A stretch of DNA of 64,000 bases. Origin: Aquarana catesbeiana. Taxonomy: Eukaryota > Chordata > Amphibia > Anura > Ranidae. Below are positions 11,253 through 22,722 of this stretch, piece after piece; positions within the stretch are counted from its first letter, which is position 1, and every line of letters begins with the position of its first letter. The notes beneath the pieces are model-generated. The model was not told the origin of the DNA. It did not search any database and was given only the letters and a program-made list of their open reading frames with translations. The stretch spans positions 207,090,442 through 207,154,441 of the forward strand of contig NC_133334.1 in the NCBI RefSeq assembly GCF_042186555.1, read 5' to 3'. A program made the translations under genes and the position numbers.

Positions 11253-12120
11253 TAAGAGTTAATATGGGAAAAAGGTGTCTCCCCACTGATGCTTTATCAC
11301 CAATCCTTGTTTCCCCAATAACCCAAAATTTTCAAAATCCAATTGTCATTGGGACAGAAAGTGAGGTGAAATCTTCTGAACAGGGGCACAGACAGCAAAA
11401 CAAATGTTACAGGGGTGATGATAGCCCTTCCTTATGTTATCCAAAAAGCTTAAAAATACCTGTTCCAAATTTCAAACAGATTCAACTTAAGAACAAACCT
11501 ACAGTCCCTATCTTGTTTGTAACCCGGGGACCGCCTGTATACTGCTGCTGTTCAGAGTATATAATGCCTGGGGGCCCCACGCATTTGGGCACGGGGTTCA
11601 CCTTAATATCCATACCAGATCCAAAGGGCCTGGTAATGGGCTGGGGGGGGGGGACATTACATTACAGTCACAAGCACTTTTAAATGACTTTATTTCCTTT
11701 AGAAATGTCATTTTGTGCAGGGACTGGTCTAAACACGGGAAAAATGCGCCACTTTACAGGCATACTATAGACACCCCCCAGGCACGATATTTAAAGGAAT
11801 ATTACACTTTTATTGTTTTACTTTAAGCATTATTAAAATCACTGCTCCCAAAAAAACGGCTGTTTTTAAAACTTTTTTTTGCATTGATACGACTTTAACG
11901 GGGGTTCACGTGTTCGCACAAATTTTTGGTCTGTTTGCATGTTCTGCCGCGAACCGAACGGGGGGGGGGGGGGGGTGTTCGGCTCATCCCTACTAGAGAG
12001 TGATTTCGGGAAGATAAAGGCCAGTTTCATGAGTGGAATAAAATAAAATAAAACTGCTGCGCCAACTCAATAGACTCGAGCAGCCAGCACTACCAATTAG
12101 ACAAATTGTATGTGAAAATC

Positions 12121-13345
12121 GAGAGTATAAAGTGGAGCACTATATTTAAATGAAAAATACTTATATATGTGAACATAATATGTAAGTAACCTCTATATAA
12201 AAGTATGGTGAAACCACCACCTTTATTGTATCTGTGTCAGTGACGGCTCTAATCAAGAACCTGTGAACTAAATAAACTCAAATAAAAAAGTGTTGTTGTA
12301 TTCTGATAGGACAATCCCCACATTATATATCAGAAAAACTATATAAATGGTGTAACCTTATATTTACTCAAAAATATCCTCATAAAAAAGTGACCAATAT
12401 GAATAGATGGAGCTCAACCATCATCATGGGGGAGTGAAAAATACAAGTAAATATGGACAAGTCTCTCAGGTTATAACAGTTTATTCAAATGTGAAGGTGA
12501 TCCCAAAAACGTGTATGTGAATCTCATCCTGCTAGGTGCATGTTCAAAACCATGGAAATTCTTCTTGTATTCAAATAAGCGAGATGTGCATAAAATGCCC
12601 TTACCAGAGCCGGTGGACTCACTGGCCGTTGGCGGTGAGTCATGCAGGCTTTTACCGTTTGAACGGTAGAATTAGAGATGTCTCCGATCCTGGGGAGGGG
12701 GGCTGAGATGTATCACACCACTTTGAATCCTCCTGGATGGGGCCTTGTCCTCTTGGATGGGGAAAGGTATTCCGTAGTCAACTGGAGTCCTCCACCGGAT
12801 ATCTCTCACTTGGCATTCCCCATAAATGATAAAAAAAGGAAAAAAGGCTGTGGTAGCGTCACACACCCGACGCATTTAGTCTACCTAGACTTCAACTGGG
12901 GTAAAGCTCACCTACCATCCCCTGCGCTTTTATATAAAAAACAAAGAAAACTCCATTGGGGACACCTGTGTGGCGTAACTTCCGGGTTTTCGTATCACGT
13001 GACCATCATGTGACTAACTGCGGGCGAATCCTGGGTGGAGGAACAACCAAGAAACCAAGCCTCACTTTGGTCTTCCTATCAGGCCAAATAGTCATCCTGG
13101 ATAAGGGTCACATGAGTGCCGCGTCATCCCGCATCAGCGCGGTGACGCAGTGTATGATTGGAGGGCACGAGATAGCGTCTCAATCCTATTATCCGCTCAT
13201 ATGTCTCCTGGTGTTATACGTGATCTAAGTCACGTGATCGCCGCGTCATCTTCCATCTCCATGACAGCGCAGTAAACACTTCAGTAAACACTTCAGGGTA
13301 AACAAATCATTGGGATAGGGAAACAAATCATTGGGATAGTGATTG
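12121..13345 (-). repeat. PLE1 left pLTR (inverted copy)
   Basis: Reverse complement of 15005-16486 with scattered substitutions and a missing repeat unit. Recognisable landmarks are shared with the right copy, for instance CGGTGGACTCACTGGCCG near 12610 and its complement near 15990. Several short ORFs here mirror those of the right copy and are not genes. Confidence 0.85.
12864..12903 (-). ncRNA. Hammerhead-ribozyme-like motif, decayed
   Basis: On the minus strand: ACCC (stem I), CAGTTGAAG (core position), TCTAGGTAGA (short hairpin, stem II), then CTAAATGCGTC and GGGT (stem I return). The GAAAC element is mutated to TAAAT. It is the inverted partner of the better-kept motif at 15584-15623. 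Activity is unlikely. Confidence 0.4.
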
Positions 13346-13379
13346 TTCTCACCTTTCGGATTATTTTCAACAGGCAGAA

Positions 13380-14192
13380 ATGTTAAAATCGAGGTTTACT
13401 GAAAAAGGTTACAATACTTCTCAAATTAATGATGAAATCCGACAAGTGGCCCTAATAGACAGAGCATCCTTATTAACAGTGCAACCGAAAAGACCAACGG
13501 AATCTAAACATAAATGGTCCTTTTTGACTAACTTTTCCACCCAACATAAACAAATTAAAGAGATCATCAGTAGACATTGGAGAGTACTAAAAAATGATTC
13601 TGTCTTAGGCCCGCTGCTTCCCGAACGAGCGGCTACCGTCTTCAGAGGCGCCCGGTCTTTGAAGAGTAAGATCGCACCAAATGTGATCGATCCCCCTACT
13701 ACAATGTCATTCTTTCATAACATGAAGGGTTTCTTCCCATGTCTCAAATGTACAGTATGTAAGCATAATGCCTGTAGAGCACGCAAAATGGAAACGTTCA
13801 CTTCCACAGTCACCAGAAAAGAATATAAGATGAAGGAATTTGCCACCTGTAAAACAAAGTTCATCGTTTACCTTATTACCTGTCCCTGTAAAAAACAATA
13901 CATAGGTCGAACAATACGGAATTTTGCCACAAGAGTCAAAGAACACATCACAGCAATAAAAAAAGGGCGCACTAATCATAGTGTACCCAAACACTATGCT
14001 CTCTATCATAATCAAAACCCGATAGGGACCACTTTTCAGATAATAGAAAAATTTGCACCACATTGGAGAGGAGAATCTAGCGTTAGAGGAGTGTCCAGAC
14101 TTGAAACGTTTTGGATACAACAAATTAAATGCTATACGCCCCATGGTTTAAACATTGAGTGGGACATTAATGCGTTCATAAATCAATCCTAG
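13380..14192 (+). CDS. PLE GIY-YIG endonuclease C-terminal fragment, open 270 codons
   Basis: Homologous along its length to the C-terminal third of the 40692-42962 product (for example FSTQHKQIKEIISRHWRVLK and FFHNMKGFFPC). It contains a Cys cluster (PCLKCTVC), then KFIVYLITCPCKKQYIGRTI, the PLE form of the GIY-YIG nuclease core, and a conserved end (LNIEWDINAFINQS). The reverse transcriptase core is absent. The homologous frame continues upstream of the ATG (FQQAE) to the junction with the inverted pLTR near 13345, so this is a 5'-truncated copy rather than a natural start. No internal stop. In PLEs the domain nicks target DNA to prime reverse transcription. Probably not expressed as a working element. 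Confidence 0.8.
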   Translation: MLKSRFTEKGYNTSQINDEIRQVALIDRASLLTVQPKRPTESKHKWSFLTNFSTQHKQIKEIISRHWRVLKNDSVLGPLLPERAATVFRGARSLKSKIAPNVIDPPTTMSFFHNMKGFFPCLKCTVCKHNACRARKMETFTSTVTRKEYKMKEFATCKTKFIVYLITCPCKKQYIGRTIRNFATRVKEHITAIKKGRTNHSVPKHYALYHNQNPIGTTFQIIEKFAPHWRGESSVRGVSRLETFWIQQIKCYTPHGLNIEWDINAFINQS

Positions 14193-15004
14193 AAGTATAA
14201 CTAAGAATCCCCCCATCAGTGGGACATTTTATTCAAACAGAAATGGTTCCCCATGGTTTCAAGATATTAACCATATCGGGGTTTCTTGTTAGATAAAGTC
14301 TCTACATAATATTAGTCATAATATCCTACTCCACGTTTTCGGATGACACCTTTATATTCTAGGGATACTGCTATATTTTATTATTGGTTATAGATCTCCT
14401 TCTAAAATATGCAACAGGTTCCTGGCTGCATAACAAACACAGAAATGCTTTCGTTAGTTGTTAGTTTTTACTTTTTATTTATTAATATTTTTTGATATTT
14501 TTATTTTGCATTTTTTGATCTCCAATATAATACACACCGTTCTTCCTCATATCACCATTCTATGTATTTATTGAGTGGTGTATATGGGCCATATATGGTG
14601 GATTCGATCTTTTTGAATAATATATGGAAAATCAACCCTGCTGATATTTACAACCAGTCTTAAGGGAGTGATATTCACAATAAGTGTAGTAGATAGACAT
14701 ATATTTCAATGAATAATGTGTTTTCCACACTTGAACATATAAAGTGAGGCAATATATGTAAGCTTTAGGAAGTACAAGCCCTAAAAAATTAGTGTCTGTT
14801 ATGATGGGTTTATATATATATATATATATGTAACCATTGGGAACAAGTGTGTTATGACACTGATTTTTTCTTTTTTGATGTTTTCAGATTTTTAAAAAAA
14901 ATTTTTTGATTTGTTTCTGATCTTATTCTTACTAATGATTGGGAGATAATAATATTCCCATTAATCTAGTTTCTCACCATTTGGAACGCATATTGTGTCC
15001 CAAA
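14193..15004 (+). other. PLE1 3' untranslated region
   Basis: AT-rich, no coding region. Includes a short (TA)n tract at about 14812-14828. It lies between the endonuclease stop and the right pLTR. Confidence 0.5.
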
Positions 15005-16486
15005 ACATATTTTACACTCTTCCTGATTATGTATCCCTATGATTTGTTCCCCCTGAAGTGTTTACTGCGCTGTCATGGCGATGGAGGATGACGCGGCGGT
15101 CACGTGACTATGATCACGGACAACACCAGGAGGTATATGAGTGGATAACAAGATAGAGGCGTCACCGTGTGCCTTCCAATCTATCCCAATGATTTGTTTC
15201 CCCTGAAGTGTTTACTGCGCCGTCATGGAGATGGAAGATGACGCGGCGATCACGTGACTTAGATCACGTACAACACCAGGAGACATATGAGCGGATAATA
15301 GGATTGAGATGCTATCTCGTGCCCTCCAATCATACACCGCATCACCGCGCTGATGCGTGATGACGCGGCACTCATGTGACCCTTATCCAGGATGACTATT
15401 TGGCCTGATAGGAAGACCAAAGTGAGGCTTGGTTTCTTGGTCGTTCCTCCACCCAGGATTCGCCCCCAGTTAGTCACATGATGGTCACGTGATACGAAAA
15501 CACGGAAGTCACGCTGCACAGGTGTCCCCAATGGAGTTTTCTTTGTTTTTTATATAAAAGCGCAGGGGATGGTAGGTGAGCTTTATCCCAGTTGAAGTCT
15601 AGGTAGACGAAACGTGTCGGGTGTGTGACGCTACCACAGCCATCATAATTCACTGCACTAGATTTTTGTTCATATGAGCGGAATTTTTAAACTTGATTTT
15701 TTATTTGGAAATGTTATCAATAAAATCTCCTGTTACTTGGGATTCTACACTATGTGGAAGCCTTTTTTCCTTTTTTTATTATTTATGGGGAATGCCAAGT
15801 GAGAGATATCCGGTGGAGGACTCCAGTTGACTACAGAATACCTTTCCCCATCCAAGAGGACAAGGCCCCATCCAGGAGGATTCAAAGTGGTGTGATACAT
15901 CTCAGCCCCCATCCCCAGGATCGGAGACATCTCTAATTCTACCGTTCAAACGGTAAAAGCCTGCATGACTCACCGCCAACGGCCAGTGAGTCCACCGGCT
16001 CTGGTAAGGGCATTTTATGCACATCTCGCTTATTTGAATACAAGAAGAATTTCCATGGTTTTGAACATGCACCTAGCAGGATGAGATTCACATACACGTT
16101 TTTGGGATCACCTTCACATTTGAATGAACTGTTATAACCTGAGAGACTTGTCCATATTCACTTGTATTTTTCACTCCCCCATGATGATGGCTGAGCTCCA
16201 TCTATTCATATTGGTCACTTTTTTATGAGGATATTTTTAAGTAAATATAAGGTTACACCATTTATATACTTTTTCTTATATATAATGTGGGGATTGTCAT
16301 ATCAGAATACAACAACACTTTTTAATTTGAGTTTATTTAGTTCACAGGTTCTTGATTAGAGCTGTCACTGACACAGATACAATAAAGGTGGTGGTTTCAC
16401 CATACTTTTATATAGAGGTTACTTACATATTATGTTCACATATATAAGTATTTTTCATTTAAATATAGCGCTGCACTTTATACTCT
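15005..16486 (+). repeat. PLE1 right pLTR
   Basis: Plus-orientation copy of the pLTR, ending ATAGCGCTGCACTTTATACT and directly abutting the 14-bp TSD. It lacks the 86-bp tail present at the left end. It contains a duplicated ~138-bp block near its start. Confidence 0.8.
15584..15623 (+). ncRNA. Hammerhead-ribozyme-like motif in PLE pLTR
   Basis: Order of parts: ATCC (5' stem I), CAGTTGA (core position), an extra A, GTCTAGGTAGAC (stem II hairpin), GAAAC, GTGTC (short helix III / cleavage site position), then GGGT (3' stem I). Topology matches a type I hammerhead. The core reads CAGTTGA instead of CTGANGA, so activity is uncertain. Hammerheads are known in PLE terminal repeats. Confidence 0.5.
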
Positions 16487-16500
16487 CCAGTTTCATGAGT

Positions 16501-17084
16501 ACCCTTTCCCATCTGATAAGTATTTTATATTTGGTCTTAGGTGATTTAGCACAAATGGTGAAAGTGTGCATAAGTTTAATAAAGTTCTCTGTGACCTCTA
16601 GCGATGAAAGATTCAGTGCACAGGGATTCAAAAGCACTAGTAAAATCTACAGATATCTTACCTGTCAAATCTGTGTATCCAAAGTGCTGCATCTATACTG
16701 TATCTCTGAAATCCCACAATCATTTTCCTGCTTTAACCTTATAGTGTCAAGTATCCATTGTGGATGCATTTGAGACAACCCATATCTCTATCAGTTTAAA
16801 AAAGAGAAGTGTTCCCTTGGGGTAAGGGAGGAAAAATAGGGGGCAAGGTTTCTGCTATTTTATCTTTAATTGTGTCATTTTTTATCTTGTTATTTTTGGC
16901 TGGAGTTCTACATATATATATCTACAGTAAATATGTCTATGGCACTCATAGTACACTTATTTTAAATGGGCTGGCACTGCCTGAAAAACCCCATTTTAAA
17001 AAATGCAGCCCACGGAAACATACAGACTATTTACAACTTAGCATAGTGTTGCACAAAAGTAAACTGTATATGTGTATTTGAGGT
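16501..17084. other. Unassigned sequence
   Basis: AT-rich single-copy-looking DNA. No ORF with recognisable similarity, no inverted ends seen. The 113-codon frame here has no domain signature. Confidence 0.4.
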
Positions 17085-17290
17085 TTTGCAGCCCCATAAG
17101 CACTGTGTGTTCTGACACCTTTCTATCAGAACCAGCATTACCTTTTACAGTAATTTGAGCTACAGTAGTTCTTCTATTGGATCGGACTACACGGGGCCAG
17201 CCTTAACTCCTCACTTGCAACAATGAGCCTTGGCTGCCATGACCCTGTCGCTGGTTCTCCTTCCTTGGGCTACTTTTGATAGGTCCTGAC
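17085..17290 (-). pseudogene. Tc1-like transposase fragment (helix-turn-helix region)
   Basis: Minus-strand sequence resembles a widespread fish/frog Tc1-type coding segment, with words such as GACAGGGTCATGG, CCAAGGCTCATTG and GCTCAAATTACTG. It encodes a decayed HTH region with at least one stop (after the Pro-Ile-Gln at about 17176). Identification rests on recall of the nucleotide consensus; no catalytic part is present. Confidence 0.45.
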
Positions 17291-18060
17291 CACAGCAGAG
17301 AGGGAACATCAGTGGCACAGCATGGGGGGGGGCAGCCAGTACAGTCGCCTCATGTGCAACATTTAGAGGGGTGCAGGATGACAGAGAGCGGGCTCACACT
17401 GGTTGACAGAGAGACCTGGCTGATGCTGAATACCAGAGAACGGGTTCAACATTGGATCTGTTGGAGTAGGCTGAGCACAGGAGAACTGCAGAACGCTGTG
17501 TGTTACAGCCAGCAGCAGCCATCTGTGAGCTCTCTCCAGTAGTGGGGAAGATATGTTTTTCCAACCCTCACCCAGACCTCTGCACCCCTGGAAAACCTGT
17601 CGCCCTGATCCAGGGAAGCCCCCTCCCAGTCAGCTTGTCCCCGGTTGCCTCCTGGTACAAAAATTGGAGTGGTGAAGAGCGACGGGGATGAGCGGCTCCT
17701 TCCTCTCCCAGCTCTTCCTCCTCTCACACCCAGACCGCCTTCATTCAATGAAATCTCCAAGTCTTCCAGCCCAGTGGCCCCCTCACCAACATCAGACTGT
17801 CCCTCACACCCCCGGCTAACAGGTGAGAGTGACCCCAGGGGCCCCGGAGTGGGGGAAGTGCCAAAAAACATCCTCAACGTTCCCCCCAGTGTCCCCTGCT
17901 CCCCAGTTTGTGCTGAGCGCTCACCATCTTGTCTTCTCACTCTGGTCACCATCTTTCCTGCCTGGCTGAGAGGACACAGGAGGGGGGCAGGGTGATGATC
18001 CTTATTTTCCCCCATCTTTTACTCCTCCTGCCCCCCCGGTGGTGGTAGGAGGGTCTCCTT
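17291..18060. other. Unassigned sequence
   Basis: GC-richer DNA with overlapping frames on both strands (for instance a 170-codon minus frame), which lack any family signature and have biased Pro/Gly/Ser composition. I see no supportable gene. Confidence 0.4.
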
Positions 18061-18067
18061 GCTTACA

Positions 18068-18347
18068 GCAGAGCGGCCAGCCAATAACTCAGATGTCACA
18101 CCGTTAATACGGTTTAGTAATTCTCCTCGCTCTTCACAGCCAGTGATTGGCTGCCCACAGCCTTTTATTACTGCTCAAATCTGAGACTACTTTAGTCAAA
18201 GAGCTATCTCAGACTCAACAAATAATAAAGGGCTGCAGGCAGCCAATCAGAGGCTAAGGCTGTGAATAACGAGGAGCCTTTAATAAGCCGTCGCAGCAGG
18301 GCAGCCAGCCAATAAATTACATAGGGGTTAATGGCTGGCTGCTCTGC
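18068..18347. mobile_element. 280-bp imperfect foldback MITE
   Basis: GCAGAGCGGCCAGCCAATAA at the left pairs with TTAATGGCTGGCTGCTCTGC at the right. The inner segments GATTGGCTGCC and GGCAGCCAATC also pair, apex near 18207. No ORF. TSD not resolved. Confidence 0.5.
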
Positions 18348-18626
18348 TGTGACAAATGAATAAAGTGATATTAAAGTCTTAGTTTAAAAAAAAAAAAAGA
18401 TGTTATACTTACCTGCTCTATACAGTGGTTTTACACAGAGCAGCCCAGTTTCTCCTCTTCTTGGTCCCACGCCGCCACTCCTGGCCCCTCCCATCTTCTG
18501 AGTGCCCCAACAGCAAGCAGCTTGCTATGGGGGCACCCAAGCTGAGCCGCTGCTCTGTGTGTCCATTCAGACACAGAGTCACAGCTCAGGCTTGCCCCCT
18601 CTCTCTCTCTCTCCTTATTGGCTCTA

Positions 18627-18812
18627 TGGGGTTGAGTTACTAAAGTCAAATCTACTTTGAACTACAACTGCACTTGGAAGTGCAGTTGATGTAGATCTGA
18701 GGGGAAGATCTGAAATGAGGGGAAGCTCTGCTGATTTTATTATCCAATCATGTACAAGTAAAAATGCTGTTTTTTTATTTTCCTGTTTTTTTATTTTCCC
18801 TTAGTAAATAAA
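18627..18812. mobile_element. Foldback MITE (longer relative of 6117-6214)
   Basis: Starts GGGGTTGAGTTACTAAAG and ends CTTAGTAAATAAACCCC, inverted with small differences. The left arm holds the hairpin ACTGCACTTGGAAGTGCAGT. No coding capacity. The solo LTR landed at its right edge. Confidence 0.6.
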
Positions 18813-18817
18813 CCCCC

Positions 18818-19505
18818 TGTCAGAGAACCATTACAAACGCTCGTTTCCGTGCGCCAGCCAGACGTGCGGCACGAACGTGTGAACCCCGAACCAGGCACGC
18901 ACGTTAGTACTCTCATACGAACGAGTGCACGTCGGCGTGGGCACGTCCGCATGCCAACGAATCACAGCACAGGGCGCCCTATTTAAAGAATCAGCATACT
19001 GGTATCAGTGCTGGATTGTCTCAGCTAGTTCCTGTATCCTTGATTGCTGCTTGATTGAACCTTGATCCTGAAATCTTGGCCTTCCTGACTACTCTTTTGG
19101 ATTATTCCTGCAACTCTGCTTACTTCTGCTTCCTGTACCGAACCCGGCTTGAACTTCTGACCATGGCTCTGTGTTCCGATCTTGTACCTCTCTGCCAGCC
19201 CATTGCCAACCTCCCCTAGCCCCTGACTACGAACCTGCCTATCGATTGTGTACCTTCCTGCCAGCATGTTGACGACTCCTGCTTGTTCCCGACCTTGCAA
19301 GTTCTCCTGTTGGACTTTCCTGAACCAATCCAGGATCAACATCTCACCAGCACCTCTAAGGCTCCGGTGTTCCTGATCCTGCCAACAGGCACCTGCATCC
19401 TTCCGTTGCCCTAGCAGCCCTGTCTCCGCTTCCAGGGGTGTTAGGACCGGAACCGTGCAAGAGGCCACCCTCGTCATTTCAGACTCCACAGTAAGGTATG
19501 TGACA
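18818..19505 (+). mobile_element. Solo LTR, 688 bp
   Basis: Begins TGTCAGAG and ends ATGTGACA (TG...CA), and is flanked by CCCCC on both sides (18813-18817, 19506-19510), a 5-bp duplication though low in complexity. A TATA-like CTATTTAAAG lies at about 18978. No internal retroviral sequence is present, so it is a recombined solo LTR. Family (Ty3/gypsy or other) is not determined. A 206-codon minus-strand frame inside it is chance. Confidence 0.65.
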
Positions 19506-20109
19506 CCCCCTGACTTTGATTGACAGCAGCGGGAGCCAATGGCTCCCCTGCTGTGTCTCAGCCAAACAGGAGAGAGAGCCAATGCTCTGCAATATTGCTG
19601 GATTGAGATGGGGCTCAGGTAAGTATTAGGGGGGCTGCTGTACATAGAAGTTTTATTATCTTAATGCATAGAATGCATTAAAATAAAAAACCTTCTGCCT
19701 AGAGATGGGGTGAACACCCTCTGGTTCGGTTTGCACTAGAACTCTCAAACATCGTAAAAGTTCGGACTTAAACGACAAACCCCATTGAAGCCTATCGGAC
19801 CAAACTTGAAAAATCAAAGTCCCCATTTTGAAGGCTTATATGCAAGTTATTGGCCATAAAAAGGGTATGGGGGCCCGGCTACTGCCATGAGGGACATGAA
19901 ACCAATGCAAAAAAAACTTTTAAAAAAGATAATTTTTAAATGTGCAATGATTTTAATGATGCTTTAAGTGAAACCATAAAAATGAAAAAATCCTTTAAAT
20001 ATAGTGCCTGGGGGGTCCCTTTAGTCTACCCATAAAGTTGCACATCTGTACCGTGTATAGAACCTGCTGCAGTAAAACTGACATTTTAAATAGAAAAAAA
20101 AAATCACAT

Positions 20110-20458
20110 TTAAAGTGATACTAAAGTCTCGTTTTCTTTTCTTGCCATGGGGGCACCTGAGCCAAGCGGCAGCTCCCTGTGTCCATTAAGACATGGAGCC
20201 ATGGCCCAGCCCCACCCCCTCTCTCTCCTTATTGGCACACTGACTTTGATTGACAGCAGAGGGAGCCAATGGCACCGCGCTGCTGTCTCAGCCAATGAGG
20301 TGGGGAGTCCTGGACAGCCGAGTCTCTTGTGCAACATCACTGGATCGAGAGGGAGCTCAGGTAAGTATGAGGGGGGCTGCTGCACACAGAAGGTTTTTTA
20401 TCCTAATGCATAGAATGCATCAAGATAAAAAAACCTTCTGCCTTTACAACCACTATAA
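20110..20458. repeat. Interspersed repeat 'A', copy 2
   Basis: Complete-looking copy starting TTAAAGTGATACTAAAG and ending TTACAACCACTATAAA, inside the hAT element. Similar to 18360-24745 (rejoined) and more distantly to 34185-34568. No coding. Confidence 0.65.
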
Positions 20459-20738
20459 AATTGATTTTCCCTACAAGCTTTCTGTATTTAGACAAGCTGG
20501 AATTTAGATGCTGGGCATGTGGGTGGAAGAGAGTGTATTTTTTTTTTTTGCTGCAGCAGCTGGGGCAGAGAAATTTGCCTGCAGCTGGTGGTGTGCTGCT
20601 GGCAGATGTGTTGCAAGAATCTGTGACACCCTTTGCTATACCATCATCCCTGTCAGTGGAGGCTGCTGAGAGGTCATGAGATATAGCAGAGGTAGACATG
20701 AGAGGTGAGCATAAGTATTGTGTCCTTTGTGTGTGGCT

Positions 20739-20854
20739 TAAAGTGGAGTTCCACCCAAAAATCTAACTTCCACTTTTTGGATTCCTCCCCCCCCTCCGGT
20801 GTCACATTTGGCACCTTTCAGGGGGGAGGAGGGAGCAGATACCTGTCTAATACC
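20739..20854. mobile_element. TTAA-type MITE fragment
   Basis: Starts TTAAAGTGGAGTTCCACCC, a common amphibian non-autonomous end (piggyBac-type target TTAA). The fragment runs to GATACCTGTCTAATAC, where it joins the L2 LINE. Part of it (from 20812) is included in the 944-bp duplication. A related end is at 60985-61004. Confidence 0.5.
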
Positions 20855-22699
20855 TTGGCATGTGGGGATGGGCTTATAGTTGTGCCATTGATTTTGACAG
20901 AGAGATCAGGGGAAGGGGCATATGGGGGAGGAAAAATGATAGGTTCGGTTTTGGATAGATTGATTTTGAGGAAGTGGTGTGACATCCAGACTGATATATC
21001 TGAGAGTAAATTATTGATACATGAGGAGACAGAGGGAGTGGGCTGAGGGGTAGAGAAATAGATTTGGGTGTCGTCAGCGCAGAGGTGATATTGGAAGCCA
21101 TGGGAGGCTATCAGCTAACCCAGGGAGGGGGTGTAGATTGAAAATAGGAGAGGTCCAAGAACAGAACCTTGGGGGGACCCCAACTGAGAAAGGAAGAGGA
21201 GAAGAGGAAGTAGAGTTGTAGGAAACACTAGAGGTGCGGTTGGATAAGTAGGAAGAGAACCAGCGAAGAGTACAGTCACGGAGACCAAAGGAGTGGAGTC
21301 TGTTGAGGAGGAGGGGGTGGTCAACTGTATCAAAGGCAGCTCAGAGGTCCAGGAGTAGGAGTACAGAATAGTGTTGATTGGTTTTGGCCGTTATTAGATC
21401 GTTTGTTACTTTTAGGAGAGCAGTTTCTGTGGAGTGTTGAGGATGAAATCCAGACTAAATGGGATCAAGAAGGCTATTATCAGCGAGGTGGACGTTCAGT
21501 CAGTTGTAGACCAGACGTTTGAGGAGTTTGGATAAGAAGGGGAGCAAGGAGAAGGGGCGTGGGTTGTTAAGATTGGATGGGTCCAGTGAGGGCTTTTTAA
21601 GTATGGGTCTGACAAGTGCATGTTTTAGAGAGTTGGGGAGATGCCAGAAGAGAGGGAGAGATTGAAGAAGTGGGTTAGAGAATGTAGCATCGGGCCAGAG
21701 GGTGAACGTAGCATTTGTGAGGGAACAGGATCCAGGGGGCAGGTGGTAAGGTGGACACCTTTCAGGGGGGAGGAGGGAGCAGATACCTGTCTAATACCTT
21801 GGCATGTGGGGATGGGCTTATAGTTGTGCCATTGATTTTGACAGAGAGATCAGGGGAAGGGGCATATGGGGGAGGAAAAATGATAGGTTCGGTTTTGGAT
21901 AGATTGATTTTGAGGAAGTGGTGTGACATCCAGACTGATATATCTGAGAGTAAATTATTGATACATGAGGAGACAGAGGGAGTGGGCTGAGGGGTAGAGA
22001 AATAGATTTGGGTGTCGTCAGCGCAGAGGTGATATTGGAAGCCATGGGAGGCTATCAGCTAACCCAGGGAGGGGGTGTAGATTGAAAATAGGAGAGGTCC
22101 AAGAACAGAACCTTGGGGGGACCCCAACTGAGAAAGGAAGAGGAGAAGAGGAAGTAGAGTTGTAGGAAACACTAGAGGTGCGGTTGGATAAGTAGGAAGA
22201 GAACCAGCGAAGAGTACAGTCACGGAGACCAAAGGAGTGGAGTCTGTTGAGGAGGAGGGGGTGGTCAACTGTATCAAAGGCAGCTCAGAGGTCCAGGAGT
22301 AGGAGTACAGAATAGTGTTGATTGGTTTTGGCCGTTATTAGATCGTTTGTTACTTTTAGGAGAGCAGTTTCTGTGGAGTGTTGAGGATGAAATCCAGACT
22401 AAATGGGATCAAGAAGGCTATTATCAGCGAGGTGGACGTTCAGTCAGTTGTAGACCAGACGTTTGAGGAGTTTGGATAAGAAGGGGAGCAAGGAGAAGGG
22501 GCGTGGGTTGTTAAGATTGGATGGGTCCAGTGAGGGCTTTTTAAGTATGGGTCTGACAAGTGCATGTTTTAGAGAGTTGGGGAGATGCCAGAAGAGAGGG
22601 AGAGATTGAAGAAGTGGGTTAGAGAATGTAGCATCGGGCCAGAGGGTGAACGTAGCATTTGTGAGGGAACAGGATCCAGGGGGCAGGTGGTAAGGTGGA
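20812..22699. repeat. 944-bp tandem duplication
   Basis: 20812-21755 is repeated at 21756-22699 with a constant offset of 944 bp. The minus-strand translations 20874-21101 and 21115-21333 are identical to those at 21818-22045 and 22059-22277, and I saw no difference by eye. It covers the MITE-L2 junction and ~900 bp of L2. Confidence 0.9.
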
Positions 22700-22722
22700 C
22701 ATTAGCAAGTAGTTTAGCAACC

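Larger units (their letters stand above)
3225..11539. mobile_element. Mariner-type MITE, split by the Harbinger element
   Basis: Ends are TACAGGCAGTCCCC (3225-3238) and GGGGACCGCCTGTA (11526-11539), inverted copies with one mismatch, including TA at both outer edges as expected of Tc1/mariner targets. Removing 3344-11252 and one TAA rejoins a ~400-bp non-coding element (TTCTCTCCTG-TAA-GAGTTAATAT). The 238-codon open frame starting at 10967 merely runs from Harbinger into this MITE and is not a gene. Confidence 0.7.
1..11992 (+). mobile_element. hAT transposon, 3' part, heavily interrupted
   Basis: Outermost element of a nested stack. It starts before the window. The transposase remnant lies at 1-2084, followed by a 3' region with ~140-bp tandem repeats. 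The right terminus at 11978-11992 ends in CTCATCCCTA, the reverse complement of TAGGGATGAG. The same terminal type bounds the hAT element at 28165-30501, where an 8-bp TSD is visible. The 8 bp after the end (CTAGAGAG, 11993-12000) would be the TSD, but its partner is outside the window. Sequence from 11541 to 11992 is the original 3' subterminal region, displaced by the inserted mariner MITE and Harbinger element. Confidence 0.7.
12035..16486 (+). mobile_element. Penelope-like element (PLE) 1, 5'-truncated, inverted pLTRs
   Basis: Flanked by a perfect 14-bp direct repeat CCAGTTTCATGAGT at 12021-12034 and 16487-16500. The outer ~1.2-1.5 kb on each side (12121-13345 and 15005-16486) are inverted copies of each other (pLTR). 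An unmatched 86-bp tail (12035-12120) is present only at the left. The middle (13345-15000) carries the C-terminal endonuclease ORF and 3' UTR in plus orientation. Inside the right pLTR a block of ~138 bp (from about 15042) is tandemly repeated (from about 15182). Each pLTR has a hammerhead-like motif. Confidence 0.85.

Noticed and set aside
10967..11683. 238-codon ORF
   Set aside because: Crosses from the Harbinger terminus through the TSD into a MITE and the hAT end; no homology and no consistent codon use.
17503..18015. Overlapping 170-codon minus and 116-codon plus frames
   Set aside because: GC-rich sequence open on both strands with low-complexity composition; no recognisable family or splice support.
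19025..19645. 206-codon minus ORF in the solo LTR
   Set aside because: Opposite to LTR orientation and extends into an unrelated repeat; no domain.
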